DNA from: Letharia columbiana
Lineage: Eukaryota; Ascomycota; Lecanoromycetes; Lecanorales; Parmeliaceae
Direction of reading: 5' to 3'
Length of the DNA: 64,000 bases
NCBI RefSeq assembly: GCF_014066305.1
Contig: NW_023501038.1
Coordinates: 1,343,001-1,407,000, forward strand
How positions within the stretch are numbered: position 1 is the first letter of the stretch; every line of letters starts with the position of its first letter. The position numbers were made by a program, and so were the translations under genes. Positions 10,099-21,517 of this stretch are shown here, piece after piece. Under the pieces are notes generated by a model. The model was not told the DNA's origin and searched no databases. It saw nothing but the letters and a program-made list of their open reading frames with translations.

Positions 10099-12084
10099 CT
10101 ATACCGGCAACTTGAAACCGCCAGGAACCTGCCTTTGGAAAATCCCTCGCGGATCATACTTCGTCGCCGTCGCCCTCAGATTCGCCACGTTCTCTCGTCC
10201 ATAAGTCGATATCGGATTCTGGTCCTGATTCGCATAATTCAGGTATACGAACTTATGCAGCATCCCCATACCCCTGGCCGTTTCGTTCGCTTTCTGCATG
10301 ATCCTGTGAGCCGTCTGCTGCACGAAAGCATTGGCGGATGTGGAGGCCCAGAAGGCGCTGAGGAGAAGTACTGCAAGCACCAATTTTCAGCTTCTGGATT
10401 CTATACATGGGATACTGGGTTACACTCAAAGCGCCGAGATTGGTACTTACCAATGCCATTGCCGTCACCAGGTGTTGTGCCCAGCGAATTACCACCTTTT
10501 AATGGGCCGAATTTTGTCACTTGCGTAGGTAATGGTTCGAAGGCAAGACTCCATAATACACCGCCTGGGACTCGAGGATAGGTGGAATAAATGGTCTCAT
10601 TGCTTATGTCGAGGATCTTGGCAAGTAGTGTGGCTGAGACACCATAGGTCGCTGTGTAGAAGAGCGAATTACTGTGGGAAGACACAAGCATGTCAGCTCC
10701 AAGGGACTCGATGTGAAGCCTCCATTCAGCTGGAATCGCTCCGGATGCTTATACCAGATCTAGTGATGGGGCTAGGATGTAGACTCCGGTTGATGCTTAC
10801 AGTTGTACAGGCAGTCCCGGTTCATTCGTTAAGGTACTGAGATTCGTGAATCCCAAGGTATTTTGAAGTTGCGGTTCAATCGCCAACAACCCTTCAAACA
10901 CAGGAGGGTCTGCCACCGGTTTGGTATACGTGGCCAGATGCCCGATGAGCCATTGCTGGCTTGTAGAGTTGAAGGTAAGACCGGTCACAAGAGAGGCGTA
11001 AGGGTCGTACTGAGGCGCTGAGGCAATGTTCGCAAAGGCTTCGAAGACTTCATCGCTACTGTTTATGGACTGTGTGAGAGCACCGCCCCATAGGGCACCC
11101 TGGGGAAATGTCTCGAAATCAAAACGAGTGACGATGCCGAAGTTGTTGCTGCCGCCTTTAAGAGCACGCCAGAGGTCTGGCCGGACTTTGGCGTTGGCAT
11201 TGACAATGGCGCCGGATGCGAGAACGATCTATGACTGTTAGCTCAGCAGCATCTTTAGACAAAGTTCGCACAAGGGACCTACTTCAAAATTCACAACGTT
11301 GTCGCATGCCCATCCTTCTCGCGGTGCAAAGTAGGAAATACCACCTTCAAAGGGACAGGTCAATATTGGGCGAAATTGTGGAAAGAGAAGGAATGACAGA
11401 CCTCCAAGAGTAAATCCGCCGACGCCAACAGCAGCATTTCGACCCCCAGCTACCGCAATACCGAGGCCATCCAAGTAAAGATAAACATCTAACCAAGATG
11501 CCCCTGCGCCAACACTAGCGACCGTTTTATTTCCATTGACCGTCACCGACGTCAGACCGGTCATATCGATCGTAACGCCTGAATCCTGAACGGATTCACA
11601 GTCAGCATTCCTCTTTCCAGATAAGAGCTTGAGTTGTAAGATAAGTTTAGGGAGTAAAATACACGGAAGTAATGTGGTTGAAAATGTAACTTACGATATT
11701 CGCGGATCCAGCCTGTGGCGCATGGCCTCCTCCTTTGATGGCAAATGGGCATTCTTGGTTGCCGGCAATCGTCCGTACGGTCGTGGATACATCCTCTGCT
11801 GTTGATGGCACTACGATGCATGTCGGTGAGAGGTCTGCTTCTTGAAGAGACCAGTATGCTCTTTCAGTTGCCAGATAGGCGGATGAGTTGGCAAAGGAGA
11901 CTTTCGGGCCTAGTAGTTGGGCAAGTTCACCGCACTTTTAAATTGAGTATTCAGCTGATGAGAACGCACACATATTCAAAGATAGGTGGAAGGAACTCAG
12001 CGAAGACAGTAATTGGAATGGGAAACGAACACAGGAGGTATTAGGCAGCAACCGAACACCGATCTGGCTATTGCTTTGAATCAT
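10099..12084 (-). CDS. FAD-linked oxidase, berberine-bridge-enzyme type
   Basis: Seven exons were joined by hand: 12084-12031, 11934-11695, 11585-11402, 11344-11283, 11228-10801, 10671-10451 and 10370-10099. They total 1461 nt (486 residues), and all phases agree. The FAD-binding domain contains KGGGHAPQAGSAN, with His89 at the usual 8-alpha-histidyl flavin site, then VGVGGFTLGGGISYF and CDNVVNFEIVLASG. The substrate domain ends in YLNYANQ, YDPRGIFQRQVPGGF, the BBE C-terminal motif. The Cys used by bicovalent family members, just before VGVGG, is replaced (GGRNAAVGVGG), so only one covalent flavin bond is expected. Such enzymes are O2-dependent oxidases of sugars or secondary metabolites; the substrate is unknown. 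The first exon is the weakest part: its donor GTTCGT is unusual and no signal peptide appears, so the true start may lie upstream. No biosynthetic cluster is visible around it. Confidence 0.85.
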
Positions 12085-14919
12085 GGTATCGACGCCAATA
12101 GTAATTGATCAAAAGAGTCTTGAAGCAAGGTCGGGAGGACGTGATGCGATATGTATGGGGCTCAAAGAAAACCAAGATTGGATTTCGGTTGTAAGGCGGT
12201 GAGAAACCTTTTGTATCTTAAGGTCCGCATAAGCAGGCCGAGAATAGCATCGGCGATCACAGCCATCTTTGGTGAAGGAATCCTTCAGGCTTCGTCCGAG
12301 ACTGCAAATTGCAGAGGCTGGCCTATGGTTTTGAAGAAGGTATACCGAGGGTTCACCTTGTGCATTGGCCATAGGGTATAGGGTAGAGGACATAGGCCAG
12401 AGGCTCGGATGCTCAGCTGCCTGTATAAAATTAGCGGCCGTTATTCGCCAATTATCTCCGCTCCCGAATTGTGGGGAAGAGGCCGCGGAGAAACGGCAGA
12501 CGCCTTCGGCACCTGCACACACGTTGGACGAGCTGATTTCTGACTGGCAAGACCATTTTTGAGACCCTCAACTCACGGCCAATGCTAAATAGCCCCAGGA
12601 TATCAAAAGTGGGGTCTTACACCACCCCCACTCTCTCGCTAAAGCGGCACCAGGTCAACAATTCGCCATTCATCTGTAGAAACCCGAACGCCTGTCTCTT
12701 CTATACTTTAAGGACGAAGCGGCCATGCTCGCGTGAGTTCCGAGTGATTGGGGGGTACATTTGTCACGTCTTGTACTGCCAAGATGTGATTGGACAGAGC
12801 TTCTTAGATGCCTTTTGACCCTCATCAAACAACAAAGCAGTTGGCTCGATGGAATACCTACGGCCCGCCAGTGACGCTCGTGACGATGATCTCGAGAGTT
12901 TACAGTGTACTCAGAAATGAGAGGAGACAGACCCGCGTCCTTCGGGGGGTGGCAGCAACAACAGCTTGTCAAGTCCAGACACCCTTACCCTTCATACAAC
13001 CACGCTGATTCCTCTTTTTCTAGCTTCGGCCGTAACTTCTACGGCTTCCTTCCATTACCCCTCTAATTATGTATTGAGGTCTACAAGCTTGCGTTCGTCG
13101 TCGACCGCAACCACCAGCAGAGGCATGAAATTCGACGACTCGTTGGCGGGATGAGCCGCTGCGAAAGGGAGAGAGCATCAGATACTCTCAGAATATGATT
13201 AAGAGAGTCAACACGCTCCGAGGGAATACCTACACTGCCTATTGCTTTCACTTGTTGATGGGTCTATCTCAAGGCAGCGCCAATCTACTACAATGCAATC
13301 CCTTGGAAGTTCCATTCGAGGCAATGGCTGGAACGGGTTTTGGAGACTCTGGGGACTAAGAACAAGATTCAAGGTATTGACATAGGAAGATTAGAAACCC
13401 TTCAACATTCATTTCGGATGATAGAATTATTGTCAAGTTCTCGCACCTCTCTCGGCTCGACAAGGGCAAATTCTCTTGAAATAGACCTTTCAGCGCCATG
13501 TCCTCAGGAAATACCCCCAAGCATTTTGACTACGGATCACAATACTACTTGGACTTACCCGAAGTCATCGGGTTAAGAGACGACGAAGACTACGGTTAAA
13601 AGAAGAGAAACGGGTGGTATTATCTTCACACACCATAACAGTTGAGGCTCTTCGGCAATACAACTGGTCAGGAGAGGCAGAACTCTATCAAAGCTATTTA
13701 AGTATCACGCGACAATGGCCGATGAAATGCCAAGACTCAAAGATAGTGTCTTCGTGCTCCTGTTGAACAATGATTGAGGCACTTTGTGAGAATCCAGATA
13801 TTACACGCTTCGCGACAAGCTGGAGTCTTTGAGAACAGGCTTGCCTGCTCCCGGAAATGTAGAGGTACAGGATCCTAATAACGCTGCTGCAAATCACGTG
13901 CCTTTCGAAGAAATGCTCCAATGCTGTTATGAACGGAACGACCTGGAAGCAGCCTAATGCATGTGACACCTCCGGCGAAGCATCTTCACCGCCGGCACTT
14001 TCGGAACAGTCCTAGGTACAGCTTTTTGACGAGAGCATACCCAGGGCCGCATTGCATTGAATTGTATGGCGTTTAGCAATATATAGTGATATTGATAGTA
14101 AGAGATTCCACTTGGATAAGATGCTCTCTAGAGTCACCGTGTCGCATTGAATGTAAAACGGCCCGAACCTGTCAGACGTGGGGCTAGCTGAAATGAATCT
14201 AGCGCCTTGGTCAAGCCCCGATTACCGATTACGGTATCCAAGGAAGTGTGGGGGAATTTGAAGATGCATCAACCTATTTATGCAGGAGTCTTTAGATGAC
14301 TCTACTGGAACGCTCTGTAATTATGCAAGTAAGGTAAAGTAGGTACTTGAACGCTAAAGCTGCAGATTTGAGGGAAAGCAAGCGTGCCTCAAGCCTGACG
14401 TTGCAGCGGAAGGGGGCGCTACCCGCTATCGTGCATTCTTTACTGGAAGGCCAACCGGCTGAACTGCGCTGTCAGCAGGATCTGTTGGGATGGCAGAGAG
14501 GCCGCCTAATAAGCGCCAGAGGAGTATGAGTTACCGCCAAGATGGAACAATCGACGGCGATGGACATTCTAACACCACGTATGTCCTATCATCCACATCT
14601 ATCCGCTTTAAATATACACCTTTGCTTTTCGCGGGACATCTCCTTCTACATTTTACTTCATTTGAACACGTCACACTGCATTTCGGCCCTGTAGCGCTTC
14701 CGTATTCGAGTTACAGACATGTCTCGGCAGAGTGCATGAACAAGACCGCGTTTCAACTGCACCGCGGAAGGCGGAAGGCGCGCCCATCATTACTTTATCA
14801 TCATCATCATCATCATCACCATCCATCCTTGCTCGCTTTGACACTGCGTTCCTTCTTCTACAACACCATGTCTCTTCTTCCCTAATTACTCCAAGTTTCC
14901 CCAACAATCCTCTCCCACC
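12085..14919. other. 2.8 kb without a confident gene
   Basis: Short frames occur on both strands, none with a recognisable domain or convincing splice context. At 14490-14582 a plus frame begins MAERPPNKRQR and runs into a possible GTATGT donor, which could be a 5' exon of an unknown or decayed gene. The last 400 bp probably include the promoter and leader of the INO80-subunit gene. Composition is ordinary and there is no RIP signature. Confidence 0.4.
14798..14819. repeat. ATC/CAT trinucleotide microsatellite
   Basis: A run of about seven TCA/CAT units lies 100 bp upstream of the INO80-subunit start codon, probably in its leader or promoter. Confidence 0.8.
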
Positions 14920-16431
14920 ATGCCCGAGCGACGCACCCTCCGCTCTCGCAACACTCTGACATCTCATCCTAGTCCTCCTGCACCGCCAGCATCCACGCGC
15001 TCACGACGTGGTGCCTCTGGTTCAACGGTCAAAGTCACTCGCGATGAATCCAGTTCACCCGATGAGTCTAGAAAGGCTCTACGCCTTACGGTCAAGATGC
15101 CATCAAGTAAATTAAGAGAGGCTATGTCGAGCAGTACTAGCTCACGGAGTCCTAATCCTGGAGATCAATTGACCGGAGCGGAGATACTTAGCGGTCCCCG
15201 ATCTAGTCGTGCGAAGAAGAGCTACGTGGTGGAGAGTGAGAGCGACGATGAGGAAGATGACGAGGATGAGGAAGTAGAAGCCAGTGACGATGAGCAAATT
15301 GAACAAGAGGACGAGGAGCAGGATGGAGAAGGTGAAGGAGAAGAGGACGAGGAAGAAGATGCGGAAGGAGAAGCTGAAGAGGAGAGTGCAGACGAAGACG
15401 CAGATGCTGATGGCGACATCGACATGGACGAAGACGCCGACGACGGCCAACCGCTACCTGCACCGCCATCTATTCTCAAAGTCAACGGCCCAGCAGCGAA
15501 AACACCAGCAAAGCCAGCAGCAAAACCGACTCTAACCGTCACACCGGCTCAAGATGCCAAAGTTAAAAGCGTAGAAGCTAAGGAAATGGAGATGGAGGAC
15601 GATGACGAAGAGCTTTCCGAACTTTCCGAAAATGACGACGAAGAAGACGCCGAAGGAGAAGAGGATGCCGAGGGAGATGACGATGTAGACATGGAACAAG
15701 AAGATGAGGGTAGAAGTGATGCTGGTAGTCGTGGCAGTACGCCTGATGTTAGCAAGATGACGAAGAGGCAGCAGGGCAGATTGAATCAGGTGGTGGGAAG
15801 CGATTTTCTTCAGTTACCTATGGGTATGCATCGTTTCCCACGCTTTTGTCGTCTCTTTCCTGGGAGCGGAGATACCTTGGGAGCTGATCAAAGTTGGTGC
15901 AGAACCTCAAACAAAAAAGCATCTCACCGCGGAAGAGCATGCCATGCGCCGCGCTGAGATGGCCCGGCGACGCAAGAACCTGAGCGAGAAGCGCAATGAA
16001 GAGGAAAAGGTACGTCTCGTCTCCCGCACGGATCTAAGCCCCATCACCACAATCACTCTCGCCATTACCCAATCTCCCTTTTTCTCTCTTCCGCACTTTC
16101 CCTCCGAATCCCATATGCATTCCTCTCGGCCTCTCACTACCGGTCCTATTGTCCACGCTAACGTACCCAACAGATGGACACAATAAATCGCCTCCTCAAA
16201 AAACAAGCTCCCAAACGCCGTGGCAAAATCTCCGCAGCGGAAATCACCGCTCAAGATCGTGGAGACGACTCTGTGTCTCCACCTGAAGAGGAAATCGCGC
16301 CTGCTAATCCGGTCTTTGTGAGATGGATTAGTAATCGCGATGGGTGCAGGGTGGGTGTGCCAGGGGAGTGGTTGAGTGGGCGGGTTGGAAAGGTGTTTGG
16401 AGGTGGGAGGGCTGTTGAGGAGGTTAGTTAG
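14920..16431 (+). CDS. ies2: INO80 chromatin-remodelling complex subunit, Ies2/INO80B type (PAPA-1 domain)
   Basis: Exons 14920-15823, 15903-16009 and 16174-16431 give 1269 nt (422 residues). Introns are 79 nt (GTATGC to GCAG) and 164 nt (GTACGT to CAG). The start ATG sits in a CCCACCATG context. Residues 1-100 are Ser/Arg-rich. Residues about 105-280 are dominated by long Glu/Asp runs split by an Ala/Pro/Lys segment. The PAPA-1 region begins at SKMTKRQQGRL and continues through GSDFLQLPM, TAEEHAMRRAEMARRRKN, the basic KQAPKRRGKIS and a C-terminal FVRWIS-GVPGEWL motif. This arrangement matches fungal Ies2, an INO80 subunit that stimulates nucleosome sliding by the Ino80 ATPase. No HIT zinc finger, present in animal INO80B, is seen. 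It is the clearest housekeeping gene of the window and shows no RIP damage. Confidence 0.85.
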
Positions 16432-17225
16432 GGCGAAGTGCTGGTAGTAATGGAGGGGAGGGGAAGGGATGAGGTAGAGAGGTTGGCAGTGGAATTGTTT
16501 GTAAGAGTCTTGACTATGGAAATAGCCGGAATTTAAATGGAAAAAGTTGAGACCGATATTGTGGAAAATGGACTTCGTGCCGGCACTGAAACTATATCTG
16601 CTAGAATGACTATCGAAGCCAAACACCATGCCATATCCGCTCCAGAGTGACCGCCTCCCCCCTAAGATGTCCACTAGCCAAACAGCCACTCACGCCATCA
16701 CGGACCCCTTTCAAGAAGACGCCCTTCCAGACCACGTACGTTGAAAGTTTAAATCGCCCCCACTGCCGTCCCAGCATCCAGAGAGCGATACGTCCCAAAC
16801 GGTACCGAAACCCACCGACCGCTCCTGTCAAAGTGATGATGCGTCATAGATCATAAGTGCCAGTAAAATACCTATTGAGTCCGGACAGGGAGTGCAGTGC
16901 TGCGTCGTCGTGGATGCATATGCGTTGCGCCCCGGACGGAAAGAAAGAGCAAGATCGATGTTGGGTGCGCGGCCGAACGATCAGGCGTGGAGCTGATCGG
17001 ATCTGAGATGCGGAAGTGACGGTATGAAGGGGGTTCTGAAATGGGCGTGGATCCATCCTTCCGGTGGCCGGCCACTGGTGAAGGATGTGTGTGGTAGAAG
17101 GGGGTATTTCAGTGCTGGGAGGAAAGAAAGAAAGAAAGAAAGAACCACGGTGCCATCACGACGGCAAAATCTCCAAAAAAAAGGCGGTGACGCGAGTCTC
17201 GGTTCCGCCTTCCTCCCTCCCTCCC
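16432..17225. other. Intergenic, no confident gene; GAAA microsatellite inside
   Basis: This stretch follows the INO80-subunit stop codon. Antisense frames opposite the 3' part of that gene and a 280-codon minus frame at 16981-17823 are open, but they overlap one another and show no domain. A (GAAA)5 tract lies at 17121-17144 and a CTCC-rich tract near 17213-17228. The region probably holds 3' ends of converging transcripts. Confidence 0.4.
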
Positions 17226-17714
17226 TCACATCAGCGCGCACGTTCCCACGGACCCACTCCCGCCACCGATCGCCTTGCGTCGTCCGTGGCTCGATGCCGA
17301 AGCGTAGACGTTGCGGTAGCTCCAGTCGAAGTCGAGACAGCTTCTTTCTCCCTTGAGCTGGTCGTGTTGGCGGGCCGATGAGCGGTTCTTCGCCGTCTTT
17401 TTCGTCTCGGGGGAGAGGGTGGCTGCTGCTGTCTTTGTGGCGAAGGAAGGGTTGGAGGGCGCTTTTTCGTCGGAGGAGGAGACGAGCGTGGAGGAGCTTG
17501 GAGAAGAGGATTCGGATGTGAGCCCATCGGACTGCGTGCGGTTGGCGAAGCTTGGGGGTGCGGAGACGGAGATTTGGTGGTGGTGAGTGCGGGGTGGTTG
17601 TTGAACGCTTGGGTGGCTTGAGCGTTCGGAGGAGCTGGAGCGAGATGGGGTGGAGCCGCTTGAGTTGGTATCGGAGAGGGAGGAAGCAGAGTGAGTTTGG
17701 CGGTGAAGAGGCAT
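17226..17714 (-). CDS. Hypothetical Ser/Pro-rich protein
   Basis: A 162-codon frame begins with ATG at 17714 just after a plausible intron acceptor (TACATTTTCAG) in the leader. The N-terminal 110 residues are Ser/Thr/Pro-rich and low in complexity; the C-terminal third is more complex (LDFDWSYRNVY, then Gly/Ser-rich to the stop). I recognise no family. Two other minus frames overlap it, so frame choice rests on the ATG, the nearby acceptor and the less biased C-terminus. Further 3' exons cannot be excluded. Confidence 0.35.
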   Translation of the reverse strand: MPLHRQTHSASSLSDTNSSGSTPSRSSSSERSSHPSVQQPPRTHHHQISVSAPPSFANRTQSDGLTSESSSPSSSTLVSSSDEKAPSNPSFATKTAAATLSPETKKTAKNRSSARQHDQLKGERSCLDFDWSYRNVYASASSHGRRKAIGGGSGSVGTCALM

Positions 17715-18718
17715 GACTGCTGGTTTCCTGATCCTGAAAATGTAAGGTAATATGCTGTAAGGATGCCGAAATGAGGCTGCAATTGATGATTAATGGGATC
17801 CTGGGTAGGGTGCTGGACCTCAAGGATTGTCAGTGTCATCGCTCTCAAGACGGTACGAGCTCCTGCTATTTGGGCAAACGGAGCATACTTCCTGGTCTAT
17901 GTGATGCTAGATCACTTGTAGAAGCTCGTCCTAGAAATTAGAGCTGAAGAGCTGGTATCTTATGCAATGAAATCTAGAGAAAAACGCTGCTTCGAACCAG
18001 TCGAAGGTGGTCTATGCTGTTGAGTCGCGAGTAAAGGTTTTATGATTGCAAATGCTGATAAGTTTGAAGGTAAGTGAAGATATTGCAGAGAAAAGAAGAA
18101 GCTTGGAAGGATTGATATGATGTGTGATAAAGAGGGAGAAGTTTGTAGTGGAGCAATAGTGAGTGTTCAGAAACAAAGATACTGATTTTCGGCTCTGGCG
18201 CATCTGAAATATCATACATAGGCATGAAGCCAACGTATTGCTAGGACACTAGACTTCATGGCCCATGTATCGTCGTGAAAAAGCTGCTTCGGTCCCAGGT
18301 GGAGGAAGTTTGTGGTGGTAAGAGAAAGGAAGTGGACGCTTGAAGGACTCGATACCTAGCAGGCCTACCCGTAATTACCATTGAGACTTATTGACAATCT
18401 ATTTGTTGCTGTCAATGAGGAGAGAACGAAAACTGTCACACAATCGCAGGCCGTTCTTAGGGGGCGGACTCCGCTGGAGGCTGTGAATCGAAGCCTCAAG
18501 CCCTCGTAAACCATGCCTTGGAGCATCCCGAGCCCTATCACCTGCAAGTAAGAGGGTAGTAGGCCCGGTCAAATGCAGCTTCCCGAAGCTGCAAACATGA
18601 GCAACCGGCTTATCCCCCATTCACTAGGATGACTAGCTGTAAAGAAAAGCAGAATCTCTGGAAAAAGCAAATATTCCGCGGCTTTTTTTCGATGCACTTC
18701 TATAAGAGGTGTCCGGAC
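17715..18718. other. 1 kb without a confident gene
   Basis: Only short frames of 60-73 codons are present, without domains or clear splice context. Composition is ordinary. It separates two minus-strand genes and may contain the promoter of the Ser/Pro-rich gene near 17750-17900. Confidence 0.4.
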
Positions 18719-19324
18719 CTACTGCACGTGACGGCTATTCTCCTGCCCACTCGGGCGAACAAAGGGCGCATTTCCACCACCTGTCCCGGAAGCAGTACTT
18801 TGCGTCGGCCTCCAGTGTGACATGGTACTCGCTGACACTGATTGGGACGTTGGGGCCTGCGTAGCCTGTGGGCTTGTAGTAGAGGATTCCAGCCGATCAT
18901 TCTCTTGACCACTGAATGTATTATTGAGAGGTTGACGTCTGTTGATGGAATTGGTGCCATTATTTCTGCCTGCCAGCGATGGATCCCTGGACTGCCGCTC
19001 TTTCAGACGATCCTCGGTGTCTCGTAGGCGTGCTTCGAGGGCTTGGAGTTCTTGGGTCTGTGAATCCACTGCTTCTTTTCTAACTAGTGTCAGCAAACCT
19101 TTGAAAGACGTGAACCATATGCTAGGATAGGGGGCTTACTTCAGCTGGACTGACTGGACTAAGCTATCGAGGTTGCTGTCCATCGCGAATGCATCGTTGA
19201 GATCAGCGGAGAAGTCCCTGGCAATCATGCTGGCAGCTCTTAGCAAGGGGCCCAGAGCAATGGCCTAGCAGTCATACGATGTTGGCCGCCCCTTGGGCTT
19301 CCACTCTCCTTCGTCGTTGGCCAT
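18719..19324 (-). CDS. Small hypothetical coiled-coil protein, three exons
   Basis: Exons 19324-19278, 19229-19140 and 19079-18719 total 498 nt (165 residues). The 48-nt intron runs GTATGA to GCCAG with a TGCTAAG branch-like site; the 60-nt intron runs GTAAGC to GTTAG. The first intron removes an in-frame TAG at 19265-19267, and all phases agree. The protein begins MANDEGEWKPKGRPTS. Residues about 35-75 carry a heptad-like stretch (LQALEARLRDTEDRLKERQ) predicted to form a coiled coil, and the C-terminal half is a Ser/Thr/Gln/Asn-rich tail. I do not recognise the family. A shorter start at ATG 19228 would give 149 residues in the same frame. Confidence 0.55.
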
Positions 19325-21007
19325 GATGCTCTTGTTCGTTTTATTGCGGGTGAGCTTCCCAAAAATGCTGAGCTCGCGGAAAGAGAAGCTCAAAAGGGAA
19401 AGAATGCGCAGCGAAAGGATACCAAGTACACCACTTAGGAGCTGCTGGATTTACAGATATGTAGAGGTGGTCAATAGGTAACCGCTGAAACCGTTGAGAT
19501 GATTAGCCATCATCGCTCCCAGGATGTGAGGGGTGGCTTGCCAAGACACATGTATGTAATGTACCCCGATATCTCCCCCTATCAGGTCTAGGGTGCCGCC
19601 GCTTTATACTCGCGTCACGTGGGTGAGAGTACGCTACTCGTAGTCTGAACAATTCAACGTGATTGCGTCCCAGGACAGATATAATAACATGTATGTATGA
19701 GGCTGGTATTTGTGCCACTCAAAAGCAATAGATGCGGAGTGTGGATGTGTAAGTATGGGGTTGGCATTTGTGGGTATGTCTTGGATGGAGGGTTGAGGCT
19801 GAGATTGGTCTGGTCGGAATAACATGAAATGAAACGGTTTGGATGGTCATGTAATCCGATCTCTCTTTGCCGTGTGCCTCAAATTGTAGCCAATGAAGGT
19901 GCCAAATCGGAGTGCGTAAGCTGCAAGTGCATGGCAATGCTGGAGATGCTGCTTATGCAATATGCGTGTTGCTTTCAGTCGGGTCAAGCCAAAATAACAT
20001 CAGGGTCAAGCAATATCAAAAACGCACAAGCTGAACCGCCGCTTTGCATTTCATATAACTCTCAGCTCTGAGTGCTGTACCTTCCGAGAACTTTGGCTGC
20101 CTGCACGAGCACGGATATTGAGCCCAACGAAAGTGCCATCCAAACGTGTCGTCTTCGGGCACGGCGTTCATCTATCCGAGACTTGGCGTACTTGTAGGAG
20201 TCTCAGCTCACTCGCTAAGGGGGTCGCGTCTGTACGAATTCCGCATGATTGGAGGGGGTACATATACCCACTCTGTATCTACTGTATATAAGTGGCATTA
20301 ACGGGTCCCATTTCCGTCCGCTCTCCTATCTGTACAGCTGAAAATTTCGGCCAAGCCTGCGTTAACGGTTTAAGTAGAGCCATATGTGCGGTGCAACGGC
20401 CATTGGATCACCTACACAGCTGTACGATATCTCTGTCTCGTTCGATGTACCGACTAACATATGTTTCAGATGTATAGGATTCGTGCAATGACATACTTCC
20501 TCTTGATTCACAAATGATGGAATTGCCACCTCCTTTTATTCAGGGGCTGCTGTGGGAAGCCTCGTCATGGGAGTTCCAATCGTTATGCGGATCGACGATC
20601 TCAGCCTGCAGGTACCACAATCTTGCACTTGTAGGTGGAGTAGCTGACTTCTTGAGTACCGTTCCTTTGCATTCTTCCGTTGTTAATGACAAATTGCTGG
20701 CTTACAGCGCCGCAACAAACTTGCTCGAGTTTGGTTCCATCAACATCGCTGTCCAAATCAAGTAGCTTCTGCGATCCTTATCCGAGGTTCGTGCAGGATA
20801 CGAACGGCAACGAACCCAGCCGTGTCATTCAACGATGCAACGGTAAGGGATATGTAACTTGGACGATTGATTAGGTAGGGTTGCAGGAGGCAGAGATTAC
20901 GAAACGTTTGAGGCCCAGGTGCATGCCGGGTGGACCTGATCACATCGCAGGGTTGATGGTGTGGACAGTGCTCGAGAGGATCCTGCATATCCCAAAGCTC
21001 CGACAAG
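19325..21007. other. 1.7 kb without a confident gene, some gene-like debris
   Basis: A TATA-like TGTATATAAG lies near 20282-20291, and a textbook intron end (CTAACATATGTTTCAG) at about 20454-20469, yet no continuous reading frame can be built around them. Short candidate exons between 20330 and 20760 encode disconnected Cys-containing or hydrophobic pieces. This could be a decayed small gene or one whose structure I cannot resolve. Composition is ordinary. Confidence 0.35.
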
Positions 21008-21014
21008 TATAAGA
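21008..21014 (+). promoter_or_regulatory. TATA box of the small secreted protein gene
   Basis: TATAAGA lies 200 bp upstream of the ATG at 21209 and is followed by a CA-rich leader (AACCCATCATCAACACCACA) typical of highly expressed fungal genes. The position is consistent with a start of transcription near 21040. Confidence 0.5.
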
Positions 21015-21208
21015 GAGGCCTCACTTCCCCATTGTTCAACCCATCATCAACACCACAGTCAAGACAAAATCCGAACAAATCCAAGCAAACACTCCATTTC
21101 CAAGCATCAGCTTCTTCACCCGCAGTCCTCTTCTCTTACGCTCATAAATCGGTCTCTTCCATAATACACATCTGTCATCGAACCCACACCCTCCTACCAT
21201 CGCCCAAA

Positions 21209-21517
21209 ATGCGCTGCACAGTTGTCGCCCTTCTATCCACCGCTGTCTTCTCCCTCGGCGCTCTTGCCCATCCCTCTCCTCCCCAACCCGCCGCCATTTC
21301 CTCACCTCTCGGAAAGCGCTACCAAAGTGGCTGGTGCGGCGTGCACGTAAAGCAATACCAAAAAAATGAGGCCGACAACTCCGAGTACATCCTCGACGTG
21401 ACCCTCTACGACGCGCTGCAAGACCAAGTGGGCGCGGTGACGGGACTCAGCGCCCCGGGTGGCAGCTACCAGGACATTGACAGCAAGCTTCCGTATGTGT
21501 TCGAGGTGTGTTGGTAA
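21209..21517 (+). pseudogene. Small secreted (effector-like) protein, 3' end apparently lost
   Basis: ATG 21209 (context CCAAAATGC) starts a clear signal peptide (residues 1-20, hydrophobic core to SLGALA). A short propeptide ends in LGKR (residues 34-37), a Kex2-type cleavage site, giving a mature start YQSGWCGVHVKQYQKN. The frame continues in phase to E99 at 21505, where GTGTGT resembles an intron donor; read through, it stops at 21517. From memory, fungal secreted proteins with a GWCGVHV-QYQKNE start and a LPYVFEV segment continue for roughly 40-50 more residues with several Cys, so the second exon seems missing; AT-rich DNA begins about 65 bp further on. A splice to the AG at about 21561 would add only two residues. 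Effector-like is inferred from size, secretion and location only. Confidence 0.6.

Noticed and set aside
15142..15755. Ser-rich, Leu-rich and Arg-rich minus-strand frames opposite 15142-15755
   Set aside because: They are antisense shadows of the Glu/Asp-rich repeats of the INO80-subunit gene; GAA/GAG/GAT codons leave all other frames open.
16981..17823. 280-codon minus frame rich in Pro, Leu and Arg
   Set aside because: Composition is that of a read-through shadow; it overlaps a better-supported Ser/Pro-rich frame and has no domain.
19265..19267. In-frame TAG taken as a nonsense mutation of the coiled-coil gene
   Set aside because: A well-formed 48-nt intron covers it and restores phase with the next exon.
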